NCBI RefSeq assembly: GCF_029893345.1
Contig: NZ_JARXVE010000005.1
Location: 248,001-312,000, forward strand
Source of the DNA: Mycolicibacterium frederiksbergense
GTDB lineage: Bacteria > Actinomycetota > Actinomycetes > Mycobacteriales > Mycobacteriaceae
Direction of reading: 5' to 3'
DNA: 64,000 nucleotides
The position numbers and the translations under genes were made by a program. The notes beneath the pieces were generated by a model, which did not search any database, was not told where the DNA came from, and saw only the letters and a program-made list of their open reading frames with translations. Positions 31,325 to 45,309 of this stretch are shown one piece after another. The first letter of the stretch is position 1, and every line of letters begins with the position of its first letter.

Positions 31325-31978
31325 GTGGGTGCCGAGTCGAGACGACGGCTCTCCCCCGCCGACAGACGCAACGAGCTGTTGGCGCTGGGGGCCGAGGTGT
31401 TCGGCCAGCGGCCGTACGACGAGGTCCGCATCGACGAGATCGCCGAACGCGCCGGGGTGTCGCGCGCTCTGATGTACCACTACTTCCCGGACAAGCGGGC
31501 CTTCTTCGCCGCTGTGGTGCGCGCCGAGAGCGAGCGCCTGTTCGAGGCCACCAACACCCCGCCCGACCCTGGGCTGAGCCTGTTCGGCCAGCTACGCGCC
31601 GGGGTGCTGGCCTATCTGCGCTACGACGAGGAACACCCGCATGGTGCGTGGGCGGCGTATATGGGCGTAGGCCGCGCCGACGCGGTGCTGCGCGGCGTCG
31701 ACGACGTCGACAACGACCGCCAGGCCGACCGGATCATGAACCGGATCGGCATGGCAGTGTCCGAGCCGCTGGACGCCAAACTCGAACGCGACCTGCGGGC
31801 CACCGTCTACGGCTGGCTGGCCCTGACCTTCGAGATGTGCCGGCAGCGGCTGGTGAACCCGTCGATCGACGCCGGATTCGTCGCCGACAGCTGCGCACAC
31901 AACCTGCTCGACGCCATCGGCCGGGTACCGGGGCTGCCGCCGGAACTGGTCTGCGCGGCATCCCCGCAGTACCGCTGA
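31325..31978 (+). CDS. TetR-family regulator
   Basis: A 217-residue TetR protein. The N-terminal helix-turn-helix is I-D-E-I-A-E-R-A-G-V-S-R-A-L-M-Y-H-Y-F-P-D-K. The C-terminal ligand domain is helical with no assigned ligand. GTG start. It stands between the lipase-maturation-factor gene (divergent) and lhr (57 bases downstream), matching the place of Rv3295 in M. tuberculosis as I recall it. Confidence 0.88.
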   Translation: MGAESRRRLSPADRRNELLALGAEVFGQRPYDEVRIDEIAERAGVSRALMYHYFPDKRAFFAAVVRAESERLFEATNTPPDPGLSLFGQLRAGVLAYLRYDEEHPHGAWAAYMGVGRADAVLRGVDDVDNDRQADRIMNRIGMAVSEPLDAKLERDLRATVYGWLALTFEMCRQRLVNPSIDAGFVADSCAHNLLDAIGRVPGLPPELVCAASPQYR

Positions 31979-32035
31979 CCAGGTGGGCGAGGACGACCCG
32001 CGAGATCTGTCGGTGCCACGCGGCAGTATGGCTAG

Positions 32036-36571
<4,536 letters not shown>

Positions 36572-36606
36572 ACGGGCAACGGCTCAGAGCGGGTGTTCAA
36601 TAGGGT

Positions 36607-37359
36607 ATGCCCGAAGGCGACACCGTTTTTCACACCGCCACAGCGCTGCGCGACGCGTTGGTGGGAAAGACATTGACCCGCTGCGATATCAGGGTGCCGG
36701 GTTACGCCACCGTCGATCTGACCGGGCAGGTGGTCGACGAGGTGCTCAGCCGGGGCAAGCATCTGTTCATCCGGGTCGGGCCGGCCAGCATCCACTCCCA
36801 CCTGAAGATGGAAGGCAGTTGGCGGGTCGGGTGGTCCGGGGGCGCGGCACATCGCGTCCGCATCGTGCTGGAGACCGCCGACGCCCGGGCCACCGGGATC
36901 GATCTCGGTCTGCTCGAAGTGTTGAGCCGTGCCACGGATATGGCGCCGGTGGCGCACCTCGGCCCTGACCTGCTCGGCCCGGACTGGGAGCCGCGCACCG
37001 CGGCGGACAACTTGACCGCCGACCCGGACCGCCCCTTGGCCCCGGCCTTGCTCGATCAGCGGGTGATGGCCGGCGTCGGCAATGTCTACTGCAATGAACT
37101 GTGCTTCGTCTTCGGGCGGCTGCCCACCTCACCGGTCAGCTCGCTGACCGATCCCCTACGTGTCGTGCAGCGCGCCCGGGACATGCTGTGGCTCAACCGG
37201 TCCCGCTGGAATCGCACCACCACCGGCGACACCCGGCCCGGGCGGCAGCTGTGGGTGTACGGCCGTGCCGGTGAGCCGTGCCGCCGATGTGGGACGCCGA
37301 TCGAGACCGACACCGACGGTGAGCGGGTGGCGTACTGGTGCCCGGTGTGCCAGAGCTGA
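36607..37359 (+). CDS. nei2: endonuclease VIII-like DNA glycosylase Nei2
   Basis: A 250-residue Fpg/Nei enzyme. The catalytic N terminus is P-E-G-D-T-V, H-S-H-L-K-M-E-G holds the conserved lysine, V-M-A-G-V-G-N-V-Y-C-N-E is the helix-two-turn-helix region, and a C-terminal zinc finger has C-x2-C (C-R-R-C) and C-P-V-C. It removes oxidised pyrimidines and nicks the strand. It follows lhr by 35 bases and probably shares its transcript. Confidence 0.94.
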   Translation: MPEGDTVFHTATALRDALVGKTLTRCDIRVPGYATVDLTGQVVDEVLSRGKHLFIRVGPASIHSHLKMEGSWRVGWSGGAAHRVRIVLETADARATGIDLGLLEVLSRATDMAPVAHLGPDLLGPDWEPRTAADNLTADPDRPLAPALLDQRVMAGVGNVYCNELCFVFGRLPTSPVSSLTDPLRVVQRARDMLWLNRSRWNRTTTGDTRPGRQLWVYGRAGEPCRRCGTPIETDTDGERVAYWCPVCQS

Positions 37360-37380
37360 CCTCGCGACGAGCGGAAACGG

Positions 37381-38073
37381 CTATTGAGCCGTTTCCAACC
37401 CACTGTCAGCGAAGGCCGATACAGATGCGGCCAAGGACAGGCATCGTGCGAACTGCTCGGCGCCTTTCGGTGCAGTGCCGCCTACACCCACGGCAAATGT
37501 CGTGTATGTCTGCAGCTCTGCCGGTACAGGCCCGACGACCTGCACCCCCGCCACTGAGGCCAGCTCGCTCATCTGTTGAATCGCCACGTCGGCGCGACCA
37601 TCGAGCAGGGCTTCAGCAGTGAATCCACTTTCGAACACGGTCGCGCGTTCGTTGATGCGCGCGGCCAGACCGAGTCGTTCCAGAGAAGCAGAGAACGCAA
37701 TCCCACTCGCCCCTGTCCGCGTATACGCAACCGAGCGGGCGGACAACAAGTATTCGAGGAAGGCTGCGCCATCGGCAAATTCCGGGGCGACGGCGCCAGC
37801 TGCCACGGCATATCCGATGCTGGAGCGGGCAACCGTCTCGACCGAAGAAGGTTGCAGCACGCCGGCTTCTGCGATGGCCCGTACTGAACCGTCGACGCCG
37901 ATAAACACATCGGGCCGAGCCCCGCTATCGATCAGTTTGATCAACACCGTCGTTGGTTCAAAAGTGGCGTCAACGGTGATCCCGGTCCCCTCGGTGAACG
38001 ACGGGATAATGTGTTCCACAAGGGCATTGCGTAGCGCAAGGCCGCTGTACAGAGTGATGTTGCTCTTGGTCAT
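37381..38073 (-). CDS. ModA-like substrate-binding protein without signal peptide
   Basis: A 230-residue periplasmic-binding-protein fold, type II, similar to molybdate-binding ModA (S-G-L-A-L-R-N-A-L-V-E, F-E-P-T-T-V-L-I, A-D-V-A-I-Q-Q-M-S-E-L). No signal peptide or lipobox is present and there is no ABC permease nearby, so it may bind a metabolite inside the cell. Last gene of the ten-gene island, eight bases after otnC. Such orphan binding proteins recur in carbohydrate-acid clusters, but the role is unknown. Confidence 0.65.
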   Translation of the reverse strand: MTKSNITLYSGLALRNALVEHIIPSFTEGTGITVDATFEPTTVLIKLIDSGARPDVFIGVDGSVRAIAEAGVLQPSSVETVARSSIGYAVAAGAVAPEFADGAAFLEYLLSARSVAYTRTGASGIAFSASLERLGLAARINERATVFESGFTAEALLDGRADVAIQQMSELASVAGVQVVGPVPAELQTYTTFAVGVGGTAPKGAEQFARCLSLAASVSAFADSGLETAQ

Positions 38074-38081
38074 GAGATGCC

Positions 38082-38726
38082 CTAGCTCGTCGTTTGGATT
38101 CGGTACTTCGCCTCGAGCGCTGCAGCTCGCTGAGTGGTCAGTGGCACATACGGGAGACCATGGAGACGCAGATACAACTCGGCCGTGTGCTCGAGTTCTT
38201 CAAGGTGGTCGAGCGCTTGTGCGATGCTGACTCCCGCGACTACGGGGCCGTGGTTTCGCAGCAGCAGGGCGTGATGTTCGCGAGCGAATTCGGCAACCGT
38301 CCGCTCGCCGGTTTCGTCACCTGGGGCCATGTACGGCAGCATTGGAAGCCGACCGATGCGCATGGCGAAATATGCCGTCAGGGGCGGGATCGCGTCCCCG
38401 CCGTCAACCACGTCGAGACATGAGACCGCCGCCGCCGCCGGCGAGTGAGTATGAACGACCGCATTCAGTTCCGGGCGGGCGTTCAGCATCGCCAGATGCA
38501 GGAATGCTTCTTTCGTCGGTTTTGGGCCTGCCAGATGAGTTCCGTCCATCGCAACGACGGCGAGTTCATCTGTAGTCAGCGCACCGAGGTTGCATCCCGT
38601 TGAAGTCAGGACAATTTGATCTCCTTCTCGCACAGACAGGTTGCCCGTGCATCCGTGAGTGAGGCGGCGTTCGAAGATGGAGTGTGCAGCCTGTATCAGG
38701 TCCCTGCGTGAATTGCTCATGTTCAC
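38082..38726 (-). CDS. otnC: class II aldolase family, 3-oxo-tetronate 4-phosphate decarboxylase (OtnC-like)
   Basis: A 214-residue class II aldolase/adducin-type protein. G-N-L-S-V-R, A-V-V-H-T-H-S-P and L-R-N-H-G-P-V-V-A hold the metal-binding histidines. Beside an OtnK kinase and OtnI isomerase, the reaction is expected to be decarboxylation of 3-oxo-tetronate 4-phosphate to dihydroxyacetone phosphate. Its start overlaps the otnK stop by four bases. Confidence 0.8.
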   Translation of the reverse strand: MNMSNSRRDLIQAAHSIFERRLTHGCTGNLSVREGDQIVLTSTGCNLGALTTDELAVVAMDGTHLAGPKPTKEAFLHLAMLNARPELNAVVHTHSPAAAAVSCLDVVDGGDAIPPLTAYFAMRIGRLPMLPYMAPGDETGERTVAEFAREHHALLLRNHGPVVAGVSIAQALDHLEELEHTAELYLRLHGLPYVPLTTQRAAALEAKYRIQTTS

Positions 38727-39949
38727 CCTTGCGCTCCTGGCGGGAAAGTGTCGGTGAAGAACGTCGGGCCGCCAAAGTTGCCCGATTTGAGAATCAGATC
38801 GATTCCTCTGGCGGTGTCTCGAATCCAGGGAACGCCAGGGGCGGCCTCCGCACCAACGGTTGTCGCACGGATGTCCAGCGCCGCGATGACCGCACCCGAA
38901 GTCTCACCGCCCGCGACGAGGAACTTCTTGACCGACCTGTCCAGAAGGCCCCGGGCGATCAGACCGGCCGCAGCTTCGTACACCTCAGAGACAATCGAAT
39001 CTTGGTGACGCTGGTCAACAGACTGCGACGAGTGAATGAGGACGGGGCGGGCAGGCTGCCCGTCGAACCAGCGAAGTGCGGCTTCCGCGAGCAACTCCGG
39101 TTCCCGACTGAGCGAGGTGTCGAGACGATAATGCCGCCCACCAGCGGCGATGAACGCCGCAATCTGCGAGAGCGTGCGAGCCGAACAACTGCCGGCAATG
39201 ATGGCGCCAGCGGCGAGTGTGTCAACGTCGAAATCTGCTGATCCATCAGAGTGTTCGTTACGGCTTGTGATCATCTCGGCCAACCCGGCGGATCCGCCGA
39301 CGAGCTCTGCATCGCTGAGTGCTGCGGCGATGGTTTCGAGATCGGCTCGTTCGGTGGCGTCGGCAACGAGGTGCCGGATTCCATTGCGTTCCGCCGCTTC
39401 CATAGCGCGCCGGACTGCTCGGGTGCCGGATCTGACGGTCGAGAGTGCGAGCAGCCCAACAGGATGGCTGGTTTGTGCTTGGAGTAGGCGCACTACCGAA
39501 GAGTCGGTCATCGGCGTGAGCGGGTGCTCACGCATGTGCGTTTCGTCAAGGGGCGTGTCATCGACGAACAAGTGACCGCAGTAGACCGTGCGACCGTGGT
39601 CGGGCGCGCTTGGTGTCGTCACCACAAGCCCACTGCCCAACCGGTCCGCGATGGCGTCGGTGATCGGTCCGATGTTGCCCTGCGCGGTCGAATCAAACGT
39701 CGAGCAGTACTTCAAGTAGAACCGGTCCGCGCCAATCCGCTGAAGCGTCTCAAGAGCTGCCAAGGATTGCTGCACCGCCTGCGTGACCGGCAGTGTCCGA
39801 GTCTTCAATCCGATTACTACGACGTCTGTATCAGCGCGGAAGTCATCAAGCTCCGCAGTGAATGCGAGGAGAGTTCTTGCGCCACAACGGCGCACAGCTG
39901 CAGCAACATCCGTCGCGCCGGTTACATCGTCGGCCAGGATACCAATCAC
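38723..39949 (-). CDS. otnK: four-carbon acid sugar kinase (OtnK, DUF1537 family)
   Basis: A 408-residue kinase with the N-terminal substrate motif A-D-D-V-T-G-A-T-D, then Y-L-K-Y-C-S-T-F-D-S-T, and the C-terminal nucleotide-binding G-G-E-T-S-G-A-V. These are marks of 3-oxo-tetronate/threonate kinases. It phosphorylates a C4 acid sugar before the OtnC step. Four-base overlaps on both sides. Confidence 0.88.
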   Translation of the reverse strand: MIGILADDVTGATDVAAAVRRCGARTLLAFTAELDDFRADTDVVVIGLKTRTLPVTQAVQQSLAALETLQRIGADRFYLKYCSTFDSTAQGNIGPITDAIADRLGSGLVVTTPSAPDHGRTVYCGHLFVDDTPLDETHMREHPLTPMTDSSVVRLLQAQTSHPVGLLALSTVRSGTRAVRRAMEAAERNGIRHLVADATERADLETIAAALSDAELVGGSAGLAEMITSRNEHSDGSADFDVDTLAAGAIIAGSCSARTLSQIAAFIAAGGRHYRLDTSLSREPELLAEAALRWFDGQPARPVLIHSSQSVDQRHQDSIVSEVYEAAAGLIARGLLDRSVKKFLVAGGETSGAVIAALDIRATTVGAEAAPGVPWIRDTARGIDLILKSGNFGGPTFFTDTFPPGAQG

Positions 39950-40617
39950 GCCGGCCCCCCGATACGCATAGACAGCTTGCGTGCCGCCGCGGCAGGTGCC
40001 GAGTACACCGGCTTGCCAAGGCGCTCAGTCAATATGGCATCAGCACCGGCAATGGAGTACTGCGCGAGTACGACCCCATCCCAGCCATCAGCATCGCCAA
40101 TCACGTCCATGATCGCATCGGCCACCCCCACAACGTCGCCGTGTTTTGCCGCATTGGCCGCAGCACTAGCGTGGACCGAGTCCAAGCGGATTCTCTTTCC
40201 AACCGAGTCGACTCTCCTCGCCAATCGCTGCCCGGTGTCGGTAGCGGCACTATCCAGCGAAGCGACCACCAGGACACTCCGATGAGTCGAGGCAGCGACC
40301 TCGTCGAACATCGCAGTGTCCGGGGCGAGCAGCGGTACCCCAACGTCATTCGCCAGTTCTTCAGCGACAACGCCATACAGGGAGCAGGTAAGCAAGACGG
40401 CGTCGGCTCCTCCCGCAACGGCCAAGCCGATCAGTGCGCGCATACGCTGCTCCAGTGCGGGATCAATACCGCCTCGCTCCTCCGCATCGGCAAGCAACCG
40501 GTCATCAAGGAGATTCCAAATTGTCGCGTGCGGTAGCGCGCGGTTGATCGCGGCGACCGCAGGCGGGATCGCGACCGGAGTGGCACTGACCAAGGCAATG
40601 CGCGGTTTGTTGGTCAT
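39946..40617 (-). CDS. aspartate/glutamate racemase-family protein
   Basis: A 223-residue Asp/Glu/hydantoin racemase fold. L-L-T-C-S-L-Y-G contains one catalytic-type cysteine; the expected second cysteine near residue 185 is replaced (A-Q-Y-S-I-A-G), so the protein may act as a decarboxylase, isomerase or non-racemising relative. The ATG at 40617 shares ATGA with the otnI stop, which settles the start; a longer start would overlap 31 bases. The role in the pathway is not clear. Confidence 0.65.
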   Translation of the reverse strand: MTNKPRIALVSATPVAIPPAVAAINRALPHATIWNLLDDRLLADAEERGGIDPALEQRMRALIGLAVAGGADAVLLTCSLYGVVAEELANDVGVPLLAPDTAMFDEVAASTHRSVLVVASLDSAATDTGQRLARRVDSVGKRIRLDSVHASAAANAAKHGDVVGVADAIMDVIGDADGWDGVVLAQYSIAGADAILTERLGKPVYSAPAAAARKLSMRIGGPA

Positions 40618-41426
40618 GAATTCCGCCGTAGAGCTCGTATCCACGTGAGACCCTCGAGTGTCGTTGTTGCCGGGCGGTACTCACATCCGATCCAGCCGTC
40701 GTAGCCGGATGCGGCAACCGCGGCGAGAACATGTCGGTATGCGATTTCCCCGGTCCCCGGCTCGTTCCGGCCGGGGTTATCGGCTATTTGCACATGCCTG
40801 ACGACGGGCAGCAGCGTCGCAAACCGTTCGGAGACGTTTCCGCGGTCAACCTGGGCGTGATAGAAGTCGAACAGCACGCCCAGCGTGTGTGGATCGACGG
40901 CCCGGGCGACGTCTGCAGCCGCCTCCATCGACGCAAGCCCGTATCGTGGCACGTCGCGCTTGTTGATGGCCTCGAGAACGAGAGTGATTCCCGTGCCACG
41001 GGCTTGATCCGCCGCCCAAGCGATGTTCGCGACGTACGTCGCAAAGCACTGGGCCCGTGTTTGTTCTGGCGGACAGGCCCCCGCCATGACGTGGACTAGA
41101 TTGGCGCCCAGCGTGCTTGCATATTCCAGTGCCGAATCAACGCCACGGCGGAACTCCTCGACCGCTCCCGGGACAACGGCGGCACCTGCACCCGTCGCGC
41201 TGTCCGGCGCGCCTGCAGGCGTGTTGATGAGTATCTGTTCCAACCCGGCGTCGTCGAGCAGGGCCCGCAATCGGGTCGCAGCGTACGGGTAGGGCGAGGC
41301 ATATTCGACAGCCGTGAAACCTGCCTCGGCAGCGGCTGCGAAGCGGGCTTCGAATGGCAACTCGGTGAACATCCATTTGAGATTCGCGGCAAGTTTGAGA
41401 GGCCCCGACGGGGTATCGAGTTTCAT
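40614..41426 (-). CDS. otnI: 2-oxo-tetronate isomerase (OtnI/hydroxypyruvate isomerase family)
   Basis: A 270-residue TIM barrel of the hydroxypyruvate isomerase family: N-L-K-W-M-F-T-E-L-P-F at the N terminus, V-L-E-A-I-N-K-R-D-V-P and F-D-F-Y-H-A-Q-V with the metal-binding Glu/Asp, and G-C-E-Y-R-P at the C terminus. It should move the keto group from C2 to C3 before OtnK acts. Coupled both sides by four-base overlaps. Confidence 0.82.
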   Translation of the reverse strand: MKLDTPSGPLKLAANLKWMFTELPFEARFAAAAEAGFTAVEYASPYPYAATRLRALLDDAGLEQILINTPAGAPDSATGAGAAVVPGAVEEFRRGVDSALEYASTLGANLVHVMAGACPPEQTRAQCFATYVANIAWAADQARGTGITLVLEAINKRDVPRYGLASMEAAADVARAVDPHTLGVLFDFYHAQVDRGNVSERFATLLPVVRHVQIADNPGRNEPGTGEIAYRHVLAAVAASGYDGWIGCEYRPATTTLEGLTWIRALRRNS

Positions 41427-42412
41427 CCGACGGTCGCACTCGCTTCGCGGTATGCCGGATTCACCACGTGCTCAGGCTGACCACCATTGAGAATGCCGAT
41501 GACATTGCGAGCCGCCATCTCGCCCGAGTTCCGCCGCGCTTCGCGGGTCGCGCCGGCGATATGACCCGTGGTGACGATCTGCGGCACCTGGTGCAGGGGG
41601 CTGTCGGTGGGCAGCGGCTCCTGCTCAAACACATCGAGCGCAGCGCCGGCGATCCTGCCGCGATCGACCGCGTCTTTCAGGGCGCGCTCGTCGACGATGC
41701 CGCCGCGGGCCGTGTTGATGACGACACAATCGGATTTCATCAACCCGAGCGCTCGGGCGTCGATCAGGTGCCTGGTTTCCTCGGTGAGCGCAATGTGCAA
41801 CGTAAGGAAGTCCGACCGGCGCAGGAGGTCGTCCAGAGATGCACGTTCGATGCCGTGCTCGGCCGCGAATCCGGCATCGAAGCACGGATCGTAGGCGACG
41901 ATTCGCATACCGAATCCACCTGCGATGACGGCGACAGCCTTCCCGATGGAACCCAGGCCGACGATGCCAAGGGTGCTTCCTCGGAGTTCGCGCCCGGTCA
42001 GCTGATCCCACGCGCCGCGCTCCACGTCGCGCAGGGTCTCGGGGATGCGCCGGGCTGCTGCCAGCATGAGCGCGAAGACATGTTCGGCGACGGCCTGCCG
42101 GTTCGCTCCCGCCGTCACGCAAACGGGAATCCCACGTTGCGTGGCAGCGCTGACATCGACGCTGTCATATCCGACACCCGTCCTGACGATGATCTTCAAT
42201 CGCCTGGCGGTGGCGATGTCGCTCGCAGTAAGTGGCCTCGTTCCCGCGATGATCGCGTCCGCTCCACGCAGGATTTCCGCCCGTTGAGTCGGTGGAAGCG
42301 TGTCGAGTTCAGGCCGATGTTCGACGGTGAGACCCGCCCCGCGGAGAAGTTCGTCGACGGTATCCCCAGGCTGCAGGAACGCGGTCGTTATGACGACATG
42401 ATTACCGGTCAC
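41423..42412 (-). CDS. D-2-hydroxyacid dehydrogenase
   Basis: A 329-residue NAD-dependent 2-hydroxyacid dehydrogenase. G-L-G-S-I-G-K is the dinucleotide loop, N-T-A-R-G-G-I-V-D holds the substrate arginine, and E-Q-E-P and G-H-I-A-G-A-T give the catalytic Glu/His. In this island it could oxidise C2 of a tetronic acid, a job done by other families (LtnD, DenD) in known clusters. Overlaps the next gene by four bases. Confidence 0.85.
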   Translation of the reverse strand: MTGNHVVITTAFLQPGDTVDELLRGAGLTVEHRPELDTLPPTQRAEILRGADAIIAGTRPLTASDIATARRLKIIVRTGVGYDSVDVSAATQRGIPVCVTAGANRQAVAEHVFALMLAAARRIPETLRDVERGAWDQLTGRELRGSTLGIVGLGSIGKAVAVIAGGFGMRIVAYDPCFDAGFAAEHGIERASLDDLLRRSDFLTLHIALTEETRHLIDARALGLMKSDCVVINTARGGIVDERALKDAVDRGRIAGAALDVFEQEPLPTDSPLHQVPQIVTTGHIAGATREARRNSGEMAARNVIGILNGGQPEHVVNPAYREASATVG

Positions 42413-43194
42413 CAGATTCCCCCGCGGTAGTCCGCGGCGGTGAACCCGCCGCCGTGGAATGCTGGTATCTCATCGTCGCGCCCTACCCGATCGGCGTAGT
42501 CAGCTGCATTGTCTTTCGGCGAGAAGCCAATCGCGTTCCAACCGGCTGTGCCGTCCCACCATGTGCCCGTATTTGCAGAGCAGCCGTAGACCACCTGATA
42601 TCCCAGTGACGGCGCCTCGATTGCGCATCGGATGAGTTCGATACCGTCCGGCCAGCTGAGCCAGAGTGCGAGCTGCCGCACGTCTTCTGGCTCGGGACGA
42701 AAAGTCCCAATCCGCAAGCAGACCGATTCAATACCCCATTTGTCGTAGTAGAGCCTGGCAAGGGACTCACCGAACGCCTTTGAGACGCCGTAGTAAGTGT
42801 CGGGCCGCAGTGCAGCGGTCTCGTCCAGCTTGATCGACGACGGATGAAACCCCACTACGTGGTTGGAACTTGCGTAGACGACACGACGGACCTCGGCATT
42901 TCTTGCCGCCTCGTAGAGGTTGTAGGTGCCTCGGATGTTGCTGTGCTCGATCTCGTCGAACGGTGCCTCGTCGGCGATACCCCCAAGGTGGACAATCACA
43001 TCCGTTCCATCCGCGGCTGCCGAGAGCCTCTCCAGATCGCAGAGGTCTCCGTGCACCACCGTCTCGTTGGGGTACAGCGGCTCATCCGGTCCCCCACGCG
43101 TGTAGAGGACTACCTTGTCGTAGCGCCCGGCGAGCCCCTTTCGAATCACCTGCCCCATGCGGCCCGTTCCGCCGGTGTACAGCACAGTCGTCAT
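42409..43194 (-). CDS. NAD-dependent epimerase/uronate dehydrogenase-like protein
   Basis: A 261-residue extended SDR: T-G-G-T-G-R-M-G-Q cofactor loop, H-L-G-G-I-A-D-E, and Y-Y-G-V-S-K as the Y-x3-K pair. The short length and R-I-G-T-F-R-P-E-P resemble uronate dehydrogenase, and the D-erythronate dehydrogenase DenD belongs to the same superfamily. Either activity fits the cluster. The ATG at 43194 is used; a longer frame to 43242 has no better site. Confidence 0.75.
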   Translation of the reverse strand: MTTVLYTGGTGRMGQVIRKGLAGRYDKVVLYTRGGPDEPLYPNETVVHGDLCDLERLSAAADGTDVIVHLGGIADEAPFDEIEHSNIRGTYNLYEAARNAEVRRVVYASSNHVVGFHPSSIKLDETAALRPDTYYGVSKAFGESLARLYYDKWGIESVCLRIGTFRPEPEDVRQLALWLSWPDGIELIRCAIEAPSLGYQVVYGCSANTGTWWDGTAGWNAIGFSPKDNAADYADRVGRDDEIPAFHGGGFTAADYRGGIW

Positions 43195-43242
43195 TTCATC
43201 CACTTCCTTCAGCCCATGTATGTCGTGCACGCGATAGCTCAA

Positions 43243-43980
43243 TTACTTGATGCTGCGGTCCTGTTCGCCCATCTCCCCATCGACGAAAAACCCGACAGCC
43301 GCACACTGTTCGCGCGAACGCAGGACGAGGCCGTCCTCGAAAGTCAGACCAACATCGTGTCCCGGTACGAGCACTCCGCCGGTGTCTTTGAGTAGGCACT
43401 TCAACCGGTCAACCGTCTGTCGGCTCGCGTGCTCATCCATCGTCGAGTCAACACGGAGTGTCGAGAGTTCGAAGATGTTCTTCACCGCGTCGCCGGCGAA
43501 TATGTGGTCCTGGCCGCTCGTGGCAACGTGGAATGCGAGGTGCCCGGGAGTGTGCCCGGGACTGTCCACCGCGGTTATCCCCGGCAGAATCTCTTGGCCA
43601 CCGCGGATTCGCGCCACACCGCTCTTCCGGCGCAACAGCTCCTCGACGTGTAGGTCCGCCACGAAATTCGTTCCCGCCGGTTGTTCCGCGGCCCATTTGA
43701 GCTCGGCCGCGCCCACCCAGGTGACCGCATTCGGGAACATCGTGAAATTCCCTACATGGTCCCAGTGCAGGTGCGTGACCAGCACGTCAGTGATGTCTGC
43801 CGCCGTCAAGCCTCGCTCGGCGAGCCCGTCGTGTATCAGCGGAATGTAGGCGGGCGGGCCTGTGTCGACGAGGACCCTACGGCCCTCGCATTCGAGGAGC
43901 CAGAGGCTACTCCAGCCGAAACCGCCATGCGATGACGACTTACCCGGGAAGCCTTCGACCAGTGGGTGCATGGTGTACAT
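43243..43980 (-). CDS. metallo-beta-lactamase-fold hydrolase, lactonase-like
   Basis: A 245-residue MBL-fold protein with H70-L-H72-W-D74-H75, S-P-G-H-T-P-G-H and V-P-G-H-D as metal ligands, as in acyl-homoserine-lactone lactonases. In an acid-sugar island, opening of an aldono- or uronolactone is a natural role, since uronate dehydrogenases release lactones. It starts three bases after the transporter gene stop. Confidence 0.75.
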   Translation of the reverse strand: MYTMHPLVEGFPGKSSSHGGFGWSSLWLLECEGRRVLVDTGPPAYIPLIHDGLAERGLTAADITDVLVTHLHWDHVGNFTMFPNAVTWVGAAELKWAAEQPAGTNFVADLHVEELLRRKSGVARIRGGQEILPGITAVDSPGHTPGHLAFHVATSGQDHIFAGDAVKNIFELSTLRVDSTMDEHASRQTVDRLKCLLKDTGGVLVPGHDVGLTFEDGLVLRSREQCAAVGFFVDGEMGEQDRSIK

Positions 43981-43983
43981 CGG

Positions 43984-45294
43984 TCAGGCCGCCACTCGCT
44001 CGGCGAGCGAATTCCGCGAGAACATCCAGGTGAGCACCCCACCTACACCGAGCAACAAACCCGCCAAGACGAACGGGATCGCGTACGACCCGGTGAAGTC
44101 GACCAGGTAGCCGGTCGCGATCGGGGCGATGAGACCAAACACGTTGCCGCCCACAGAAACCAGTGCAAACACCCGTCCACGGGCCGAGTTGCCTTGGATG
44201 AGGTCACCGGCGAGCGCAAAGTTGAGGGTCATTGCAGACGTGATCATGATCAGCACCCAAGCAATGACGATGATGATCACGACGATATTGCCGATGAATG
44301 GCAGAACGAACAGCGGAAGGCCGAGCAACATGGTGACAACGACGAGATTGCGACGCCCGCCTGAATGTAGTTCGTCGGCAGGAACGATGCGGTCGCTGAT
44401 GTAGGCGACACCGAGGCTCCCGAGAGCGGCAATCAGGTAGACGATGCCCGTGACACCGCCAGAACCAAATCCATTGAATCCGCGCTCTTCCTGGAGGTAC
44501 AGCGGCATGAACGACAGGAACAGATAGTTGGTGTAGGCGGCGCAGCCGTGGGAGATCAGCAGGCTCCACATCGTGCGCTTACGCAGCAGCTGCGGAATCG
44601 TAAGCGGCGCTGCGGAGTACATCTGTTTGGCGGATTCGGGGTCAACCCGTTCCCGAATGATGTACTCACGCTCGGTGCTGTCAAGCCACCGGGCCTTCTC
44701 AGGGGTGTTGTAGATCAACATCCACACGATGCTGAACACGATGCCAACCACACCGAGGATGAGGAACGATGCGCGCCATCCAAACGCGACGATCAGATAC
44801 GCCGCGACCACTGCACCGATTGCCGGACCAAAAAGAGCCCCGGAATTGAGTAGTCCGGTGAAGCGCGCCCGTTCTTGGCGCGGCGCCCATTCCGAAATGA
44901 CCGAGTTGCCAACCGGATACATCGGAGACTCGCCGGCACCGAGCAGGAGTCGAGCGGCAACCAACATCCCGAGACCTACTGCGGCACCGGTAAGACCTAC
45001 GCCAACGGACCAAATGATCACACTGATCGGCAGCAGCAAGCGAGCGCCCCAGCGGTCAGCAATGAGACCGACCGGGATGAGCATCGCCAAGTAGGCCCAA
45101 CTGAAGACCGAGGTGAGAAGGCCGAACTCACCTTTCGTGAGGTCGAACTCCGCAATCAAATGAGATCCCGCCACGGCCCAGTTGACGCGATCCATATAGC
45201 CAATCGTCACGAGCAGCAACAACCCGATACCGACGATATAGCGGCGGGAGCTCACCTTCGTTGAAGCTCCCTGAGTTACCAGCGAAGTCATCAT
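43984..45294 (-). CDS. MFS transporter, anion:cation symporter (hexuronate/tetronate) type
   Basis: A 436-residue major facilitator with twelve predicted helices. The N-terminal Y-M-D-R-V-N-W-A-V-A and L-I-A-D-R-W-G-A-R-L, and G-A-G-E-S-P-M-Y-P are typical of the ACS family that brings in hexuronates, galactonate and similar acids. AAGGG precedes the ATG. First structural gene after the regulator, directly downstream of the ACTATAGT pair. Confidence 0.85.
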   Translation of the reverse strand: MMTSLVTQGASTKVSSRRYIVGIGLLLLVTIGYMDRVNWAVAGSHLIAEFDLTKGEFGLLTSVFSWAYLAMLIPVGLIADRWGARLLLPISVIIWSVGVGLTGAAVGLGMLVAARLLLGAGESPMYPVGNSVISEWAPRQERARFTGLLNSGALFGPAIGAVVAAYLIVAFGWRASFLILGVVGIVFSIVWMLIYNTPEKARWLDSTEREYIIRERVDPESAKQMYSAAPLTIPQLLRKRTMWSLLISHGCAAYTNYLFLSFMPLYLQEERGFNGFGSGGVTGIVYLIAALGSLGVAYISDRIVPADELHSGGRRNLVVVTMLLGLPLFVLPFIGNIVVIIIVIAWVLIMITSAMTLNFALAGDLIQGNSARGRVFALVSVGGNVFGLIAPIATGYLVDFTGSYAIPFVLAGLLLGVGGVLTWMFSRNSLAERVAA

Positions 45295-45309
45295 TGACCC
45301 TTCATCAGG

